Shown: positions 7,351-12,439 of the stretch, piece after piece | Layout: every line of letters starts with the position of its first letter | Position numbering within the stretch: position 1 is the stretch's first letter | Assembly (NCBI GenBank): GCA_002786505.1 | Contig: PCTK01000060.1 | Span: 1-12,439 of the forward strand | Length of the DNA: 12,439 nt | Source: Nitrospinae bacterium CG22_combo_CG10-13_8_21_14_all_47_10 | GTDB lineage: Bacteria; Nitrospinota; Nitrospinia; Nitrospinales; VA-1 | Direction: 5' to 3' | Position numbers and translations under genes: made by a program | Notes under the pieces: generated by a model | Database searches by the model: none | What the model was told of the DNA's origin: nothing | The model's input: only the letters and a program-made list of their open reading frames with translations

Positions 7351-7548
7351 ATGAACCTAAAACTTTACACAGGACTTTCCCTGCTGATTCTCGTGGTGAT
7401 ATTCACCATACAAAATTCTGAGATCGTGCAAATTAATTTTTTAATTTGGAATATTTCGATATCCCGCGCATTAATGATATTCTTGGTCCTGTCGATTGGC
7501 ATCCTGGTTGGGTGGTTCACGGCCAATCATTATTCGCGGAACCGGTAA
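7351..7548 (+). CDS. LapA-domain (DUF1049) small inner-membrane protein
   Basis: This 65-residue protein has two hydrophobic segments (about 5-22 and 37-58) around the diagnostic FTIQNSEIVQINFLIWNISI, ending in GWFTANHYSRNR. This is the LapA/YciS pattern, with N-x-x-x-V-x-x-x-F-x-x-W between two helices and a charged cytosolic tail. In E. coli LapA works with LapB at the inner membrane to control LpxC turnover and LPS synthesis. No lapB-like tetratricopeptide gene follows here, and the usual C-terminal coiled coil is absent, so the exact role is open. A 71-bp gap lies upstream and GAGGATGATGAC precedes the start. It may belong to the long operon or have its own promoter. Confidence 0.8.
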   Translation: MNLKLYTGLSLLILVVIFTIQNSEIVQINFLIWNISISRALMIFLVLSIGILVGWFTANHYSRNR

Positions 7549-7601
7549 AATGGATGGAGCCCTTGAAGAGTCAACCTTTGATAAAAAATTAAGAGGTAAA
7601 A

Positions 7602-8159
7602 ATGCTTTGCATAAAAAACAAACTGACTACAGCTTTGCTCAGCTTCTGTTTCATCAATGTTGCTTCACCCGCTTTTAGCCAGGGAACGACCACAAAAAAC
7701 CCGGAATTACCCAAGCTATTTGCCAGCTCCGGGGGGACACAAGCTGTTAAAAAATTTGAAAAACAGTTGCTGGCCGAATATTCAAAAAAACTAACCACCA
7801 CTTATGAAAAAATCCCAGATGCATTTTGGGATGATTTTTTTAATATTATGACCCCTGACGGAGAAATAGAAAGCCTCTTTGAGTCCACTTACGGAATTTA
7901 TGAACAATATTTTACTCCCGATGAAATCAAACTTTTAAACCGCTATTTAACCGTGCCGGTTCTCCAGAAATGGATCGAACTTTCACCCAAGATCAATCAA
8001 GAGCAAGCATTGCTCCTCGAAGAAAGTTCAAAAGGATTATTGGAAGACCCCGCCTTCAATGGAAAACTTGAAAAACTTGGGGAGAAATATATTTTTGACA
8101 AAGCGCGGCAAACAATCTCAAAAAAAGAACAAAAAAAGTCCAACCCGCAAACAAAGTAA
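7602..8159 (+). CDS. Exported DUF2059 domain protein
   Basis: This 185-residue protein has a Sec signal peptide: basic start MLCIKNK, hydrophobic core LTTALLSFCFINVA, and a probable cut after AFS at about residue 26. The mature part is helical. The segment YGIYEQYFTPDEIKLLNRYL followed by TVPVLQKWIELSPKINQE (about 96-133) matches DUF2059, whose hallmark is Y-x-x-x-F-T-x-x-E-L then a T-P-x-x-x-K-x-x-x-x-x-P stretch. The C-terminus is Lys-rich. It is probably periplasmic, and the function of the family is unknown. AAGAGG precedes the ATG. It is the last plus-strand gene before the convergent Lon-domain gene, with only 32 bp between and no clear intrinsic terminator. Confidence 0.75.
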   Translation: MLCIKNKLTTALLSFCFINVASPAFSQGTTTKNPELPKLFASSGGTQAVKKFEKQLLAEYSKKLTTTYEKIPDAFWDDFFNIMTPDGEIESLFESTYGIYEQYFTPDEIKLLNRYLTVPVLQKWIELSPKINQEQALLLEESSKGLLEDPAFNGKLEKLGEKYIFDKARQTISKKEQKKSNPQTK

Positions 8160-8191
8160 ATCGAGTCATCCGCCGGGAAGTGGCTCGCAAG

Positions 8192-8869
8192 TTAGTTCCA
8201 GCGGGCGGAGTCGGGAGTAGCGTTACGAACTTTGGAGAGGTGGACAAGATTGATTTTCATTTTAAGGAAGTCATGAAGAAACCGGGCGCGGCGAAGCACA
8301 TCCTGTTCCTCAAGGAAGGTTTGTTTTTGTTCCAGATTTAAATCCAGCCGATAAGCGAACCGGTCGACAAACTGGCTGAGTTTTTCGCCCAGGTTCCAGT
8401 CGGGTTCTTCCAAATTGTTTTTAGGAATCATGCTGGTTAACTCCCTGTACCTGTCAATCAAACCATCGCGGATGGTATTGGGGGTATCGTCAATGACCTG
8501 TTCATTCTGTTCTTCCAGCAGTTCAATTTCTGCGCGGCGGTATAATTTTCCTTCCAACTCTTTTATGACACGAAACCGGCGCAATCCAATCAGGGTAAAA
8601 TTATATTTCCCATCGAGGTGGCGGATTTCCTTTTCAATGTTACCCACACAACCCACGGTAAATATATCGGGGCGATCAAAATAAGTCGCTTCCCAATTCG
8701 GTTTTAGAAGAACCATGCCTATTTTACGCTCACTTTCCAAGGCATCAGCAGTCATTTGCCTGTACCGGGGCTCAAAAATATGCAGGGGCAAAGGGGTGCC
8801 GGGATAAAATACGGTTGATGGCAAGGGGAAGATAGGAATGATTCCTCCCGGTTCTGAATCTTTTTCCAT
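8192..8869 (-). CDS. Solitary Lon N-terminal (LON substrate-binding) domain protein
   Basis: This 225-residue protein (start chosen at 8869) opens with IIPIFPLPSTVFYPGTPLPL and HIFEPRYRQM, the classic start of the Lon substrate-binding domain, then GMVLLKP and the FTVGCVGNI strand. A later helical half (about 125-215) completes the single domain. There is no AAA+ ATPase or Ser-Lys protease part, so it is a stand-alone LON-domain protein, a common family of unknown role that may bind unfolded proteins or act as an adaptor. Upstream in-frame codons reach 8938 but begin with TTG and carry non-conserved residues. The ATG at 8869 has AAGGA 4 nt before it and leaves the conserved block near the N-terminus. 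It is convergent with the DUF2059 gene and divergent from the gene at 8969. Confidence 0.85.
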   Translation of the reverse strand: MEKDSEPGGIIPIFPLPSTVFYPGTPLPLHIFEPRYRQMTADALESERKIGMVLLKPNWEATYFDRPDIFTVGCVGNIEKEIRHLDGKYNFTLIGLRRFRVIKELEGKLYRRAEIELLEEQNEQVIDDTPNTIRDGLIDRYRELTSMIPKNNLEEPDWNLGEKLSQFVDRFAYRLDLNLEQKQTFLEEQDVLRRARFLHDFLKMKINLVHLSKVRNATPDSARWN

Positions 8870-8909
8870 GGTTTCCTTATCTAAGTGATTATAATGCAAA
8901 TATTGTAAC

Positions 8910-8938
8910 ATCCTATCTGCTGACAGGAAATTTGACAA
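8910..8938 (-). promoter_or_regulatory. Possible sigma70-type promoter for the Lon-domain gene
   Basis: Read on the minus strand, TTGTCA (8933-8938) is followed 17 bp later by TAGGAT (8910-8915). Transcription would begin near 8903, giving a leader of about 34 nt. A perfect TATAAT lies further in (8888-8893) but has no good -35 at the right spacing and would leave only about 12 nt of leader. The overlapping plus-strand TTGACA at 8932 is too close to the 8969 start to serve well. This is pattern matching only. Confidence 0.4.
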
Positions 8939-8968
8939 TTGCGGTTTATTTTTTTAGTCTGAGGATGC

Positions 8969-10369
8969 ATGATTGCCCAACCTGAAAACATTTGCGCTGA
9001 AATCCAGACCTCACTAACCCATTGCGGTTTGTTTGAGGATAAAAAAAGTTCTGGAAACCGCTGGCGGATTTCGCCGGAACCGTTTTTTCTCTCATCAAAA
9101 GACGCAGAGTTTTTCCACCAACTGGGTCCCCAACTTCTCAAATTCTACACCGCCTGGAACAAGCTTTACCTGGAAAGCGTCAAAGGGACGAAGTGGTTCG
9201 CCCAGTATCTGGATGCCGGGAAACCACAAGAGTTGATCGAATTTGGCCGAATGAAGCGGTTTCGCCAAGCCTTGCCAACTATCCTTCGACCCGATGTAAT
9301 TGTAACGGAAGAGGGGTTTGCTGTGACTGAGTTGGACTCGGTTCCCGGAGGGTTTGGGCTGACCGCCGAACTTATGTCCCTTTATAAAGACCCGGCATGG
9401 CAGATTATTGGCGATTCCGAGGGTGGAATCCCATCGATGTTTTACAAGATGGCCGAATCGCTGGCCAAAGAGAAAAATCCCTGTGTAGCCATTGTCGTCT
9501 CTGACGAGGCCCAGGATTACCGTAGCGAAATGGAGTGGTTGGCATCCCTTTTAAATAAAAAAGGCTTTCCGGTATACACGGTTCACCCCAAAGAGGTCCA
9601 GTTTCGTGAAGAGGGCCTGTTCATCCTGGATGAAGGAAAATGGCTTCGGGTCGATGTCCTGTATCGTTTTTTCGAACTATTTGACCTTAAAAACATCCCA
9701 AAATCTGAATTGATGATGTATGCAACAAAAAAGGGCCAGGTTGTGACCACCCCTCCTTACAAAGCCTGTTTAGAGGAAAAACTCAGTTTCGCATTATTCC
9801 ATCACCCGTCCATGAAAACAGATTGGGAAAAAACACTGGGTTCTGAAACTTTTAACACCTTATCTCATCTAATTCCTGAAACCTGGGTTCTCGACTCCCG
9901 TGCCATGCCTCCTTATGGAGTGATTCCGGGATTGGAGTTAAAAGGTTCCGCAGTTCAGAGTTGGCAGGAATTGATGAGCTTGACCCAGAAGGAACGGGAA
10001 ATGGTGATCAAGCCTTCGGGTTTCTCACCGGAATCATGGGGAAGCCGGGGGGTTGTAGTCGGGCACGATGTTTCCGGAGAAGTTTGGCAGGAAACCCTGA
10101 CGAAAGGATTACAACAGTTCCCCGACCAAACTTCGATATTGCAGAAGTTTTACAAGGGAAAACGGGTACCGGTTTCATATCTGGACGAAAATTCGGGCCA
10201 GATGGTAACCATGCAGGGCAGGGTACGGCTGACGCCTTATTATTTTGTGGTAGAAAACACCACTCATCTGGCGGGAATTCTGGCTACACTTTGCCCACAG
10301 AATAAAAAGAAAATTCACGGTATGACCGATGCAGTGATACTGCCCTGCGCCATAAGAGACTCAAGGTAG
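8969..10369 (+). CDS. Uncharacterised protein, probably circularly permuted ATP-grasp-like
   Basis: This 466-residue soluble protein is one I cannot name. Visible blocks are RPDVIVTEEGFAVTELDSVP then GGFG (107-130), a dinucleotide-like beta-alpha unit VAIVVSDEAQDYRSEMEWLA (173-192), RVDVLYRFFELFD (227-239), TTPPYKACLEEKLSFALF (260-277), VIKPSGFSPESWGSRGVVVG (346-365) and VTMQGRVRLTPYYFV (413-427). The order (RPD..ELD.PGGFG, then VDV.YR, then a lysine after an acidic turn, then a KP-G-S-x-G loop) resembles circularly permuted ATP-grasp and glutathionylspermidine-synthase-like ligases. Lys271 and Lys348 are candidate nucleotide-binding residues. That would make it an ATP-dependent carboxylate-amine/thiol ligase with unknown substrate. 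A glutaredoxin follows after 6 bp. The second of two adjacent ATGs (8969) is used, because the one at 8965 hits a stop. GAGGA lies unusually close to it. Confidence 0.6.
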   Translation: MIAQPENICAEIQTSLTHCGLFEDKKSSGNRWRISPEPFFLSSKDAEFFHQLGPQLLKFYTAWNKLYLESVKGTKWFAQYLDAGKPQELIEFGRMKRFRQALPTILRPDVIVTEEGFAVTELDSVPGGFGLTAELMSLYKDPAWQIIGDSEGGIPSMFYKMAESLAKEKNPCVAIVVSDEAQDYRSEMEWLASLLNKKGFPVYTVHPKEVQFREEGLFILDEGKWLRVDVLYRFFELFDLKNIPKSELMMYATKKGQVVTTPPYKACLEEKLSFALFHHPSMKTDWEKTLGSETFNTLSHLIPETWVLDSRAMPPYGVIPGLELKGSAVQSWQELMSLTQKEREMVIKPSGFSPESWGSRGVVVGHDVSGEVWQETLTKGLQQFPDQTSILQKFYKGKRVPVSYLDENSGQMVTMQGRVRLTPYYFVVENTTHLAGILATLCPQNKKKIHGMTDAVILPCAIRDSR

Positions 10370-10375
10370 TTTATA

Positions 10376-10615
10376 ATGATGAAACTCTACAATATAGACG
10401 GATGCGGTTACTGCGCCATGGTCAGAGAGGTTCTGACACAAATGAGACTGGAATATGAAAAAGTTGATGTTCCGTGGCCGCACCACCAACGTAAAGAAGT
10501 ACACGAAGTATCGGGCCAAACCACCGTCCCGGTTTTGGTGGATGGTGATACCGTTCTTGACGACGAATACGAAATCATCGACTATCTAAAAAGGACCTAT
10601 CCGGTCAATTCTTAA
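10376..10615 (+). CDS. Glutaredoxin-like protein (CGYC)
   Basis: This 79-residue thioredoxin-fold protein starts MMKLYNIDGCGYCAMVREVL. The redox motif Cys10-Gly-Tyr-Cys13, the cis-proline block TTVPVL with Pro52, and DDEYEIIDYLKRTYP (the glutathione-binding D-x-x-x-I/Y region) identify a glutaredoxin, or a stand-alone glutathione-S-transferase N-terminal domain. The usual CPYC is CGYC here, and both cysteines are present, so dithiol chemistry is possible. It would reduce disulfides or glutathione mixed disulfides in the cytosol. It begins 6 bp after the ATP-grasp-like gene and is surely co-transcribed with it, suggesting a thiol-linked role for the pair. Two ATGs in tandem (10376 and 10379) are both usable. 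Confidence 0.88.
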   Translation: MMKLYNIDGCGYCAMVREVLTQMRLEYEKVDVPWPHHQRKEVHEVSGQTTVPVLVDGDTVLDDEYEIIDYLKRTYPVNS

Positions 10616-10635
10616 TCTTCCCCCGCTAGCCCTGG

Positions 10636-10747
10636 AGGCTGTGATATCCCATCACTGCCTTCATGCCCCGAGGGGTAAACTTGCAAAGGCTTGTTGGAAC
10701 CAACACAAACGATTGGTTATTGCAAATTGAACCCAGCTTCAGGCTGG
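10636..10747 (+). promoter_or_regulatory. Hairpin-rich leader between the glutaredoxin gene and kamA
   Basis: The 153-bp gap holds several inverted repeats: arms 10636-10645 and 10651-10660 (AGGC-T-GTGAT / ATCAC-T-GCCT, one mismatch, 5-nt loop); a CCCCGAGGGG fold at 10666-10675; TGTTGG/CCAACA at 10692-10705; and CCAGC/GCTGG at 10733-10747. The last ends 21 nt before the kamA ATG, just upstream of its AAGGA. None has a T-tract, so they are not clear terminators. They may be a structured 5' leader, but no known riboswitch class is recognised. Confidence 0.35.
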
Positions 10748-10768
10748 TCAAGAAAATAAGGAAAACAC

Positions 10769-11893
10769 ATGGAGGCTTGGCAACAACAACTCAGCCAGAG
10801 CGTGGTAAAGATAGAAGACCTGCCGTTTATTCCCGAGTCTTCAGAGTACCGGGAACGACTTAAGAAGGTTGGGGAGCTCTACCCCATACGAATCAATTCC
10901 TATTTCCTGAACCTCATTAAAGGACCCAATGATCCTTTATGGAAACAGGTAGTGCCCACCCTTGAAGAGTTGGACGACTATATAGATGGGGAAACTCTGT
11001 TCCCCGATCCACTTAATGAAGAAGGCGACATGCCAGTACCAGAACTGGTACACCGCTATCCAGACCGGGTATTGCTGATGATCAACAACCAATGCCCCAT
11101 TGTCTGCCGGTTCTGCACAAGAAAACGGAAAATCGGTTTTCCCGGAATTGTCACACGCGAAACCCTCAGGCAGGGCATTGAATACATCCGCAACAATCCT
11201 GAAATCCGCGATGTGGTCATGTCCGGCGGAGACCCGCTTCTCGTCCCTGATAAGGAGTTGGACCGGATTCTCGGCGAACTACGGTCCATCCCGCACTTGG
11301 AAATTATTCGTATTGGCACACGGGTTCCCGGAACTCTGCCCTCCAGGGTAACGGAAAACCTTTGCTCGATATTGAAGAAATATCACCCTCTGTATTTCAA
11401 CATGCATTTCAACCATCCCGCAGAGATCACTCCTGAAGTGGAAAAAGCCTGTGCCATGCTTGCCGATATTGGCATCCCCTTGGGAAGTCAGACGGTGCTA
11501 CTAAAGGGGGTCAATGACAACGCACAGGTCATGAAAGAGTTGGTGCTGAAATTGCTGAAGAACCGCGTCAAACCTTATTACATTTATCAGGCTGATATGA
11601 CAGAGGGGACGGATCATTTTCGCACCTCCGTTCAAAAAGGCCTCGACATACTGAGAGACCTTATGGGGCACACGTCAGGCATGGCAGTGCCCTATTTCGT
11701 GATCGACGCTCCGGGCGGAGGGGGTAAAGTAAGGCTACTCCCCAACAGTGTCGTCGAACACAACAAGAATGAAGTGGTCATCACAAACTATGAAGGCAAA
11801 GTTTTTCGTTATAGTCAGCCTAATGGTAAAAATGGATCTTCCAAAGGAAATAACAAGTCAAAACACCGGGATCTGTGCCAACTACCTGCCTGA
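10769..11893 (+). CDS. kamA: Lysine 2,3-aminomutase (KamA, radical SAM, PLP)
   Basis: This 374-residue protein has the radical-SAM cluster motif Cys109-x3-Cys113-x2-Cys116 in NNQCPIVCRFCTRKR, MSGGDPLL (151-158) and the PLP-lysine motif DAPGGGGK with Lys320. Residues that contact lysine in the Clostridium subterminale enzyme have counterparts: Arg118 (its Arg134), Asp276 in QADMTEG (its Asp293) and Asp313 (its Asp330). This supports L-lysine as substrate, giving L-beta-lysine through a 5'-deoxyadenosyl radical. It is shorter than the clostridial enzyme (416). The tail beyond about 350 is Lys/Ser/Asn-rich and unlike the family. An EpmB role (EF-P modification) is less likely because EpmB has different flanking residues. 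No ablB acetyltransferase is in view. AAGGA lies 7 nt before the ATG. Confidence 0.9.
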   Translation: MEAWQQQLSQSVVKIEDLPFIPESSEYRERLKKVGELYPIRINSYFLNLIKGPNDPLWKQVVPTLEELDDYIDGETLFPDPLNEEGDMPVPELVHRYPDRVLLMINNQCPIVCRFCTRKRKIGFPGIVTRETLRQGIEYIRNNPEIRDVVMSGGDPLLVPDKELDRILGELRSIPHLEIIRIGTRVPGTLPSRVTENLCSILKKYHPLYFNMHFNHPAEITPEVEKACAMLADIGIPLGSQTVLLKGVNDNAQVMKELVLKLLKNRVKPYYIYQADMTEGTDHFRTSVQKGLDILRDLMGHTSGMAVPYFVIDAPGGGGKVRLLPNSVVEHNKNEVVITNYEGKVFRYSQPNGKNGSSKGNNKSKHRDLCQLPA

Positions 11894-11944
11894 ATAAATC
11901 CAAACACCCTCTTTTTTCGACTTTCTGATAGAACTGCCGGTTTA

Positions 11945-11983
11945 AATCCCCCCAACCCCCTGACCCCCCTTGACAAGGAGACC
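11945..11983. repeat. C-rich dispersed element (AATCCCCCC...CCCCCCTTGACAAGG)
   Basis: Runs of C (AATCCCCCC, ACCCCCTGACCCCCC) are followed by CCTTGACAAGG, a short perfect palindrome at 11969-11979. A similar CCTCCTTGATAAGGG occurs at 12151-12165. I recall elements of this style (TCCCCC...TTGATAAGGGGG) as common dispersed intergenic repeats in several bacterial phyla. Confidence 0.5.
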
Positions 11984-12021
11984 TTTACATAAGTGGTTCT
12001 GTATTGAGAAAAAGCGAGATC

Positions 12022-12090
12022 CTTCTTCGCCAAGGCTCATCAGGATGACAATACGATGGTTTCTGCATGTCATTCTGAGAGTCAGCGAAG
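12022..12090. repeat. Imperfect inverted repeat (CTTCGC...GGATGACA / TGTCATTCTGAG...GCGAAG)
   Basis: The left arm (12022-12050) ends CTCATCAGGATGACA. The right arm (12068-12090) begins TGTCATTCTGAG and ends GCGAAG. Reverse-complementing the right arm aligns CTTCGC, CTC, CAG and ATGACA with the left. The loop is about 17 nt. The TGTCATTCTGAG/GCGAAG wording is typical of dispersed intergenic inverted repeats in many environmental genomes. Confidence 0.6.
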
Positions 12091-12128
12091 ACGTGGTATT
12101 TCACCTTAGCTTTCGTGCCCGGAACGGG
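12087..12128 (+). repeat. 42-bp direct repeat, copy 1
   Basis: The core ACCTTAGCTTTCGTGCCCGG (from 12103) ends in GAACGGG, and the left half has GACGTGGTATTTC. It differs from copies 2 and 3 at several positions, mostly in the left half. GCCCG and CGGG form a small hairpin, and AATCTCGG follows. Confidence 0.7.
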
Positions 12129-12162
12129 TAATCTCGGGGTTGTGCAAAGCCCTCCTTGATAA

Positions 12163-12204
12163 GGGTACGTGATGATCAACCTTAGCCTTCGTGCCCGGTA
12201 CGGG
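12163..12204 (+). repeat. 42-bp direct repeat, copy 2
   Basis: It begins GGGTACGTGAT and ends with core ACCTTAGCCTTCGTGCCCGG TACGGG (12179-12204). The end forms a perfect hairpin TGCCCG-GTA-CGGGCA at 12192-12206. It shares GGGTACGTGAT exactly with copy 3 and AATCTCG downstream with copy 1. Confidence 0.75.
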
Positions 12205-12209
12205 CAATC

Positions 12210-12280
12210 TCGTCATTCCCGCGCTCCCATCCGTCATTCCCGCGCAGGCATCCGTCATTCCCGCGCAGGCGGGAATCCAG
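12210..12280 (+). repeat. Three tandem GTCATTCCCGCGC units, the last a full palindrome (dRS3-like)
   Basis: Three units share CGTCATTCCCGCGC: 12210-12230 (followed by TCCCAT), 12231-12251 (AGGCAT) and 12252-12280. The last contains the perfect inverted repeat ATTCCCGC-GCAG-GCGGGAAT (12257-12276). This is the same sequence style as the dRS3 repeat of Neisseria and similar elements in other phyla. The first two units are half-palindromes spaced exactly 21 bp apart. Confidence 0.75.
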
Positions 12281-12281
12281 A

Positions 12282-12305
12282 AGGGGCGATTCATGAATCG
12301 CCCCT
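12282..12305. repeat. Perfect 24-bp palindrome AGGGGCGATTCA/TGAATCGCCCCT
   Basis: The 12-bp arms (12282-12293 and 12294-12305) are exact reverse complements with no loop, followed by AC. GGGGCGA...TCGCCCCTAC elements are familiar dispersed palindromes in environmental bacterial genomes. A related element lies at 12387-12404. Confidence 0.75.
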
Positions 12306-12343
12306 ACTCTCCGTCCTCAAAGCCGGGGATTGTGCTCTGACGA

Positions 12344-12385
12344 GGGTACGTGATATTTTACCTTAGCCTTCGTGCCCTGAAAGGG
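12344..12385 (+). repeat. 42-bp direct repeat, copy 3
   Basis: It begins GGGTACGTGAT and ends with core ACCTTAGCCTTCGTGCCCTG AAAGGG (12360-12385). It is 181 bp from copy 2, while copies 1 and 2 are 76 bp apart. The extra length is filled by the ATTCCCGC units and the 24-bp palindrome, as if these were inserted. Confidence 0.7.
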
Positions 12386-12386
12386 T

Positions 12387-12404
12387 GGCGAAAAATTTTT
12401 CGCC
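12387..12404. repeat. Perfect 18-bp palindrome GGCGAAAAA/TTTTTCGCC
   Basis: Exact 9-bp arms meet at the centre, and CCTAC follows. The arm ends GGCGA/TCGCC and the CCCCTAC flank are shared with the palindrome at 12282-12305, so both probably belong to one family with a variable centre. Confidence 0.7.
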
Positions 12405-12439
12405 CCTACGGCTAATTTACTCATGCAATATCCGGGCTA

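Larger units (their letters stand above)
11894..12439. other. Gene-free nest of dispersed repeats
   Basis: No gene is supported in this 546-bp tail. It is made of several different repeat families described separately: a C-rich element, an imperfect inverted repeat, three 42-bp direct repeats, three 21-bp ATTCCCGC units, and two palindromes with GGCGA/TCGCC arms. Open frames here read only as repeat translations, such as IPACAGMT. Confidence 0.8.

Noticed and set aside
8870..8938. N-terminal extension of the Lon-domain protein to 8938
   Set aside because: It starts with TTG, adds residues not typical of the domain and would cover the best promoter candidate. The ATG at 8869 has its own AAGGA.
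8932..8960. Plus-strand TTGACA as promoter of the gene at 8969
   Set aside because: The -10 at 17-bp spacing matches poorly (TAGTCT) and lies only 8 bp from the start codon, leaving almost no leader.
10663..10863. Plus-strand open frame of 66 codons in the kamA leader
   Set aside because: It runs into kamA in another frame, has arginine-rich unstructured sequence and no conserved motif. The kamA start with AAGGA is far stronger.
10769..11893. EpmB (EF-P lysine-modifying aminomutase)
   Set aside because: The CRFCTRKR flank, the two aspartates for free lysine and the absence of EF-P or EpmA nearby fit KamA better, though a wider search is needed to be certain.
12210..12280. CRISPR-like array
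   Set aside because: The units are direct 21-bp tandem copies with no spacers of regular length, and no cas gene is near.
12106..12294. Minus-strand open frame reading IPACAGMTDACAGMTD
   Set aside because: This is the well-known spurious translation of GTCATTCCCGCGCAGGCGGGAAT-type repeats, not a gene.

Overview
The window looks like a stretch of chromosome from a free-living Gram-negative bacterium of moderate GC. The Sec-exported DUF2059 protein, the LapA-type membrane protein and the RimK/RimB pair all fit that. Gene content and the dispersed palindromic repeats recall Nitrospinota or deltaproteobacterial lineages, but this is an impression from gene style and not a proven placement.

Layout: (1) 1-426 holds a broken toxin-like gene overlapping an intact small DUF2283 gene. 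(2) 427-897 is a gap of about 470 bp with one clear hairpin and no convincing gene. (3) 898-8159 is a long run of nine plus-strand genes with small gaps or overlaps, probably one operon or two. It starts with an MscS-type channel, a soluble MgtE-regulatory-domain protein, a full MgtE Mg2+ transporter and a ZnT9-like CDF transporter. It continues with a RimB-type protease, RimK ligase and an aspartoacylase/AstE-type zinc hydrolase, then a LapA-domain membrane protein and an exported DUF2059 protein. (4) 8192-8869 on the minus strand is a solitary Lon N-terminal-domain protein, convergent with the DUF2059 gene and divergent from what follows. (5) 8969-11893 has three plus-strand genes: a large uncharacterised protein with features of a circularly permuted ATP-grasp enzyme, a small CGYC glutaredoxin, and a radical-SAM lysine 2,3-aminomutase preceded by a hairpin-rich leader. 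(6) 11894-12439 is a gene-free nest of several families of dispersed repeats.

How the genes may work together: the first half of the long operon moves ions (tension-gated release, Mg2+ uptake with a possible separate sensor, Zn2+-type export). The second half carries a post-translational amino-acid tagging module: RimK adds glutamates, RimB is the associated protease, and the AstE-like hydrolase could remove or trim the modification. The ATP-grasp-like, glutaredoxin and KamA genes may be a second amino-acid/thiol module, possibly making or using beta-lysine. That link rests on proximity only.

Most interesting points: the paralogous MgtE sensor-only protein beside the full transporter; the ion-transport plus Rim-tagging supercluster; the unrecognised ATP-grasp-like protein with its glutaredoxin neighbour beside KamA; the toxin-like gene broken by a frame change; and the layered repeat nest at the right edge.
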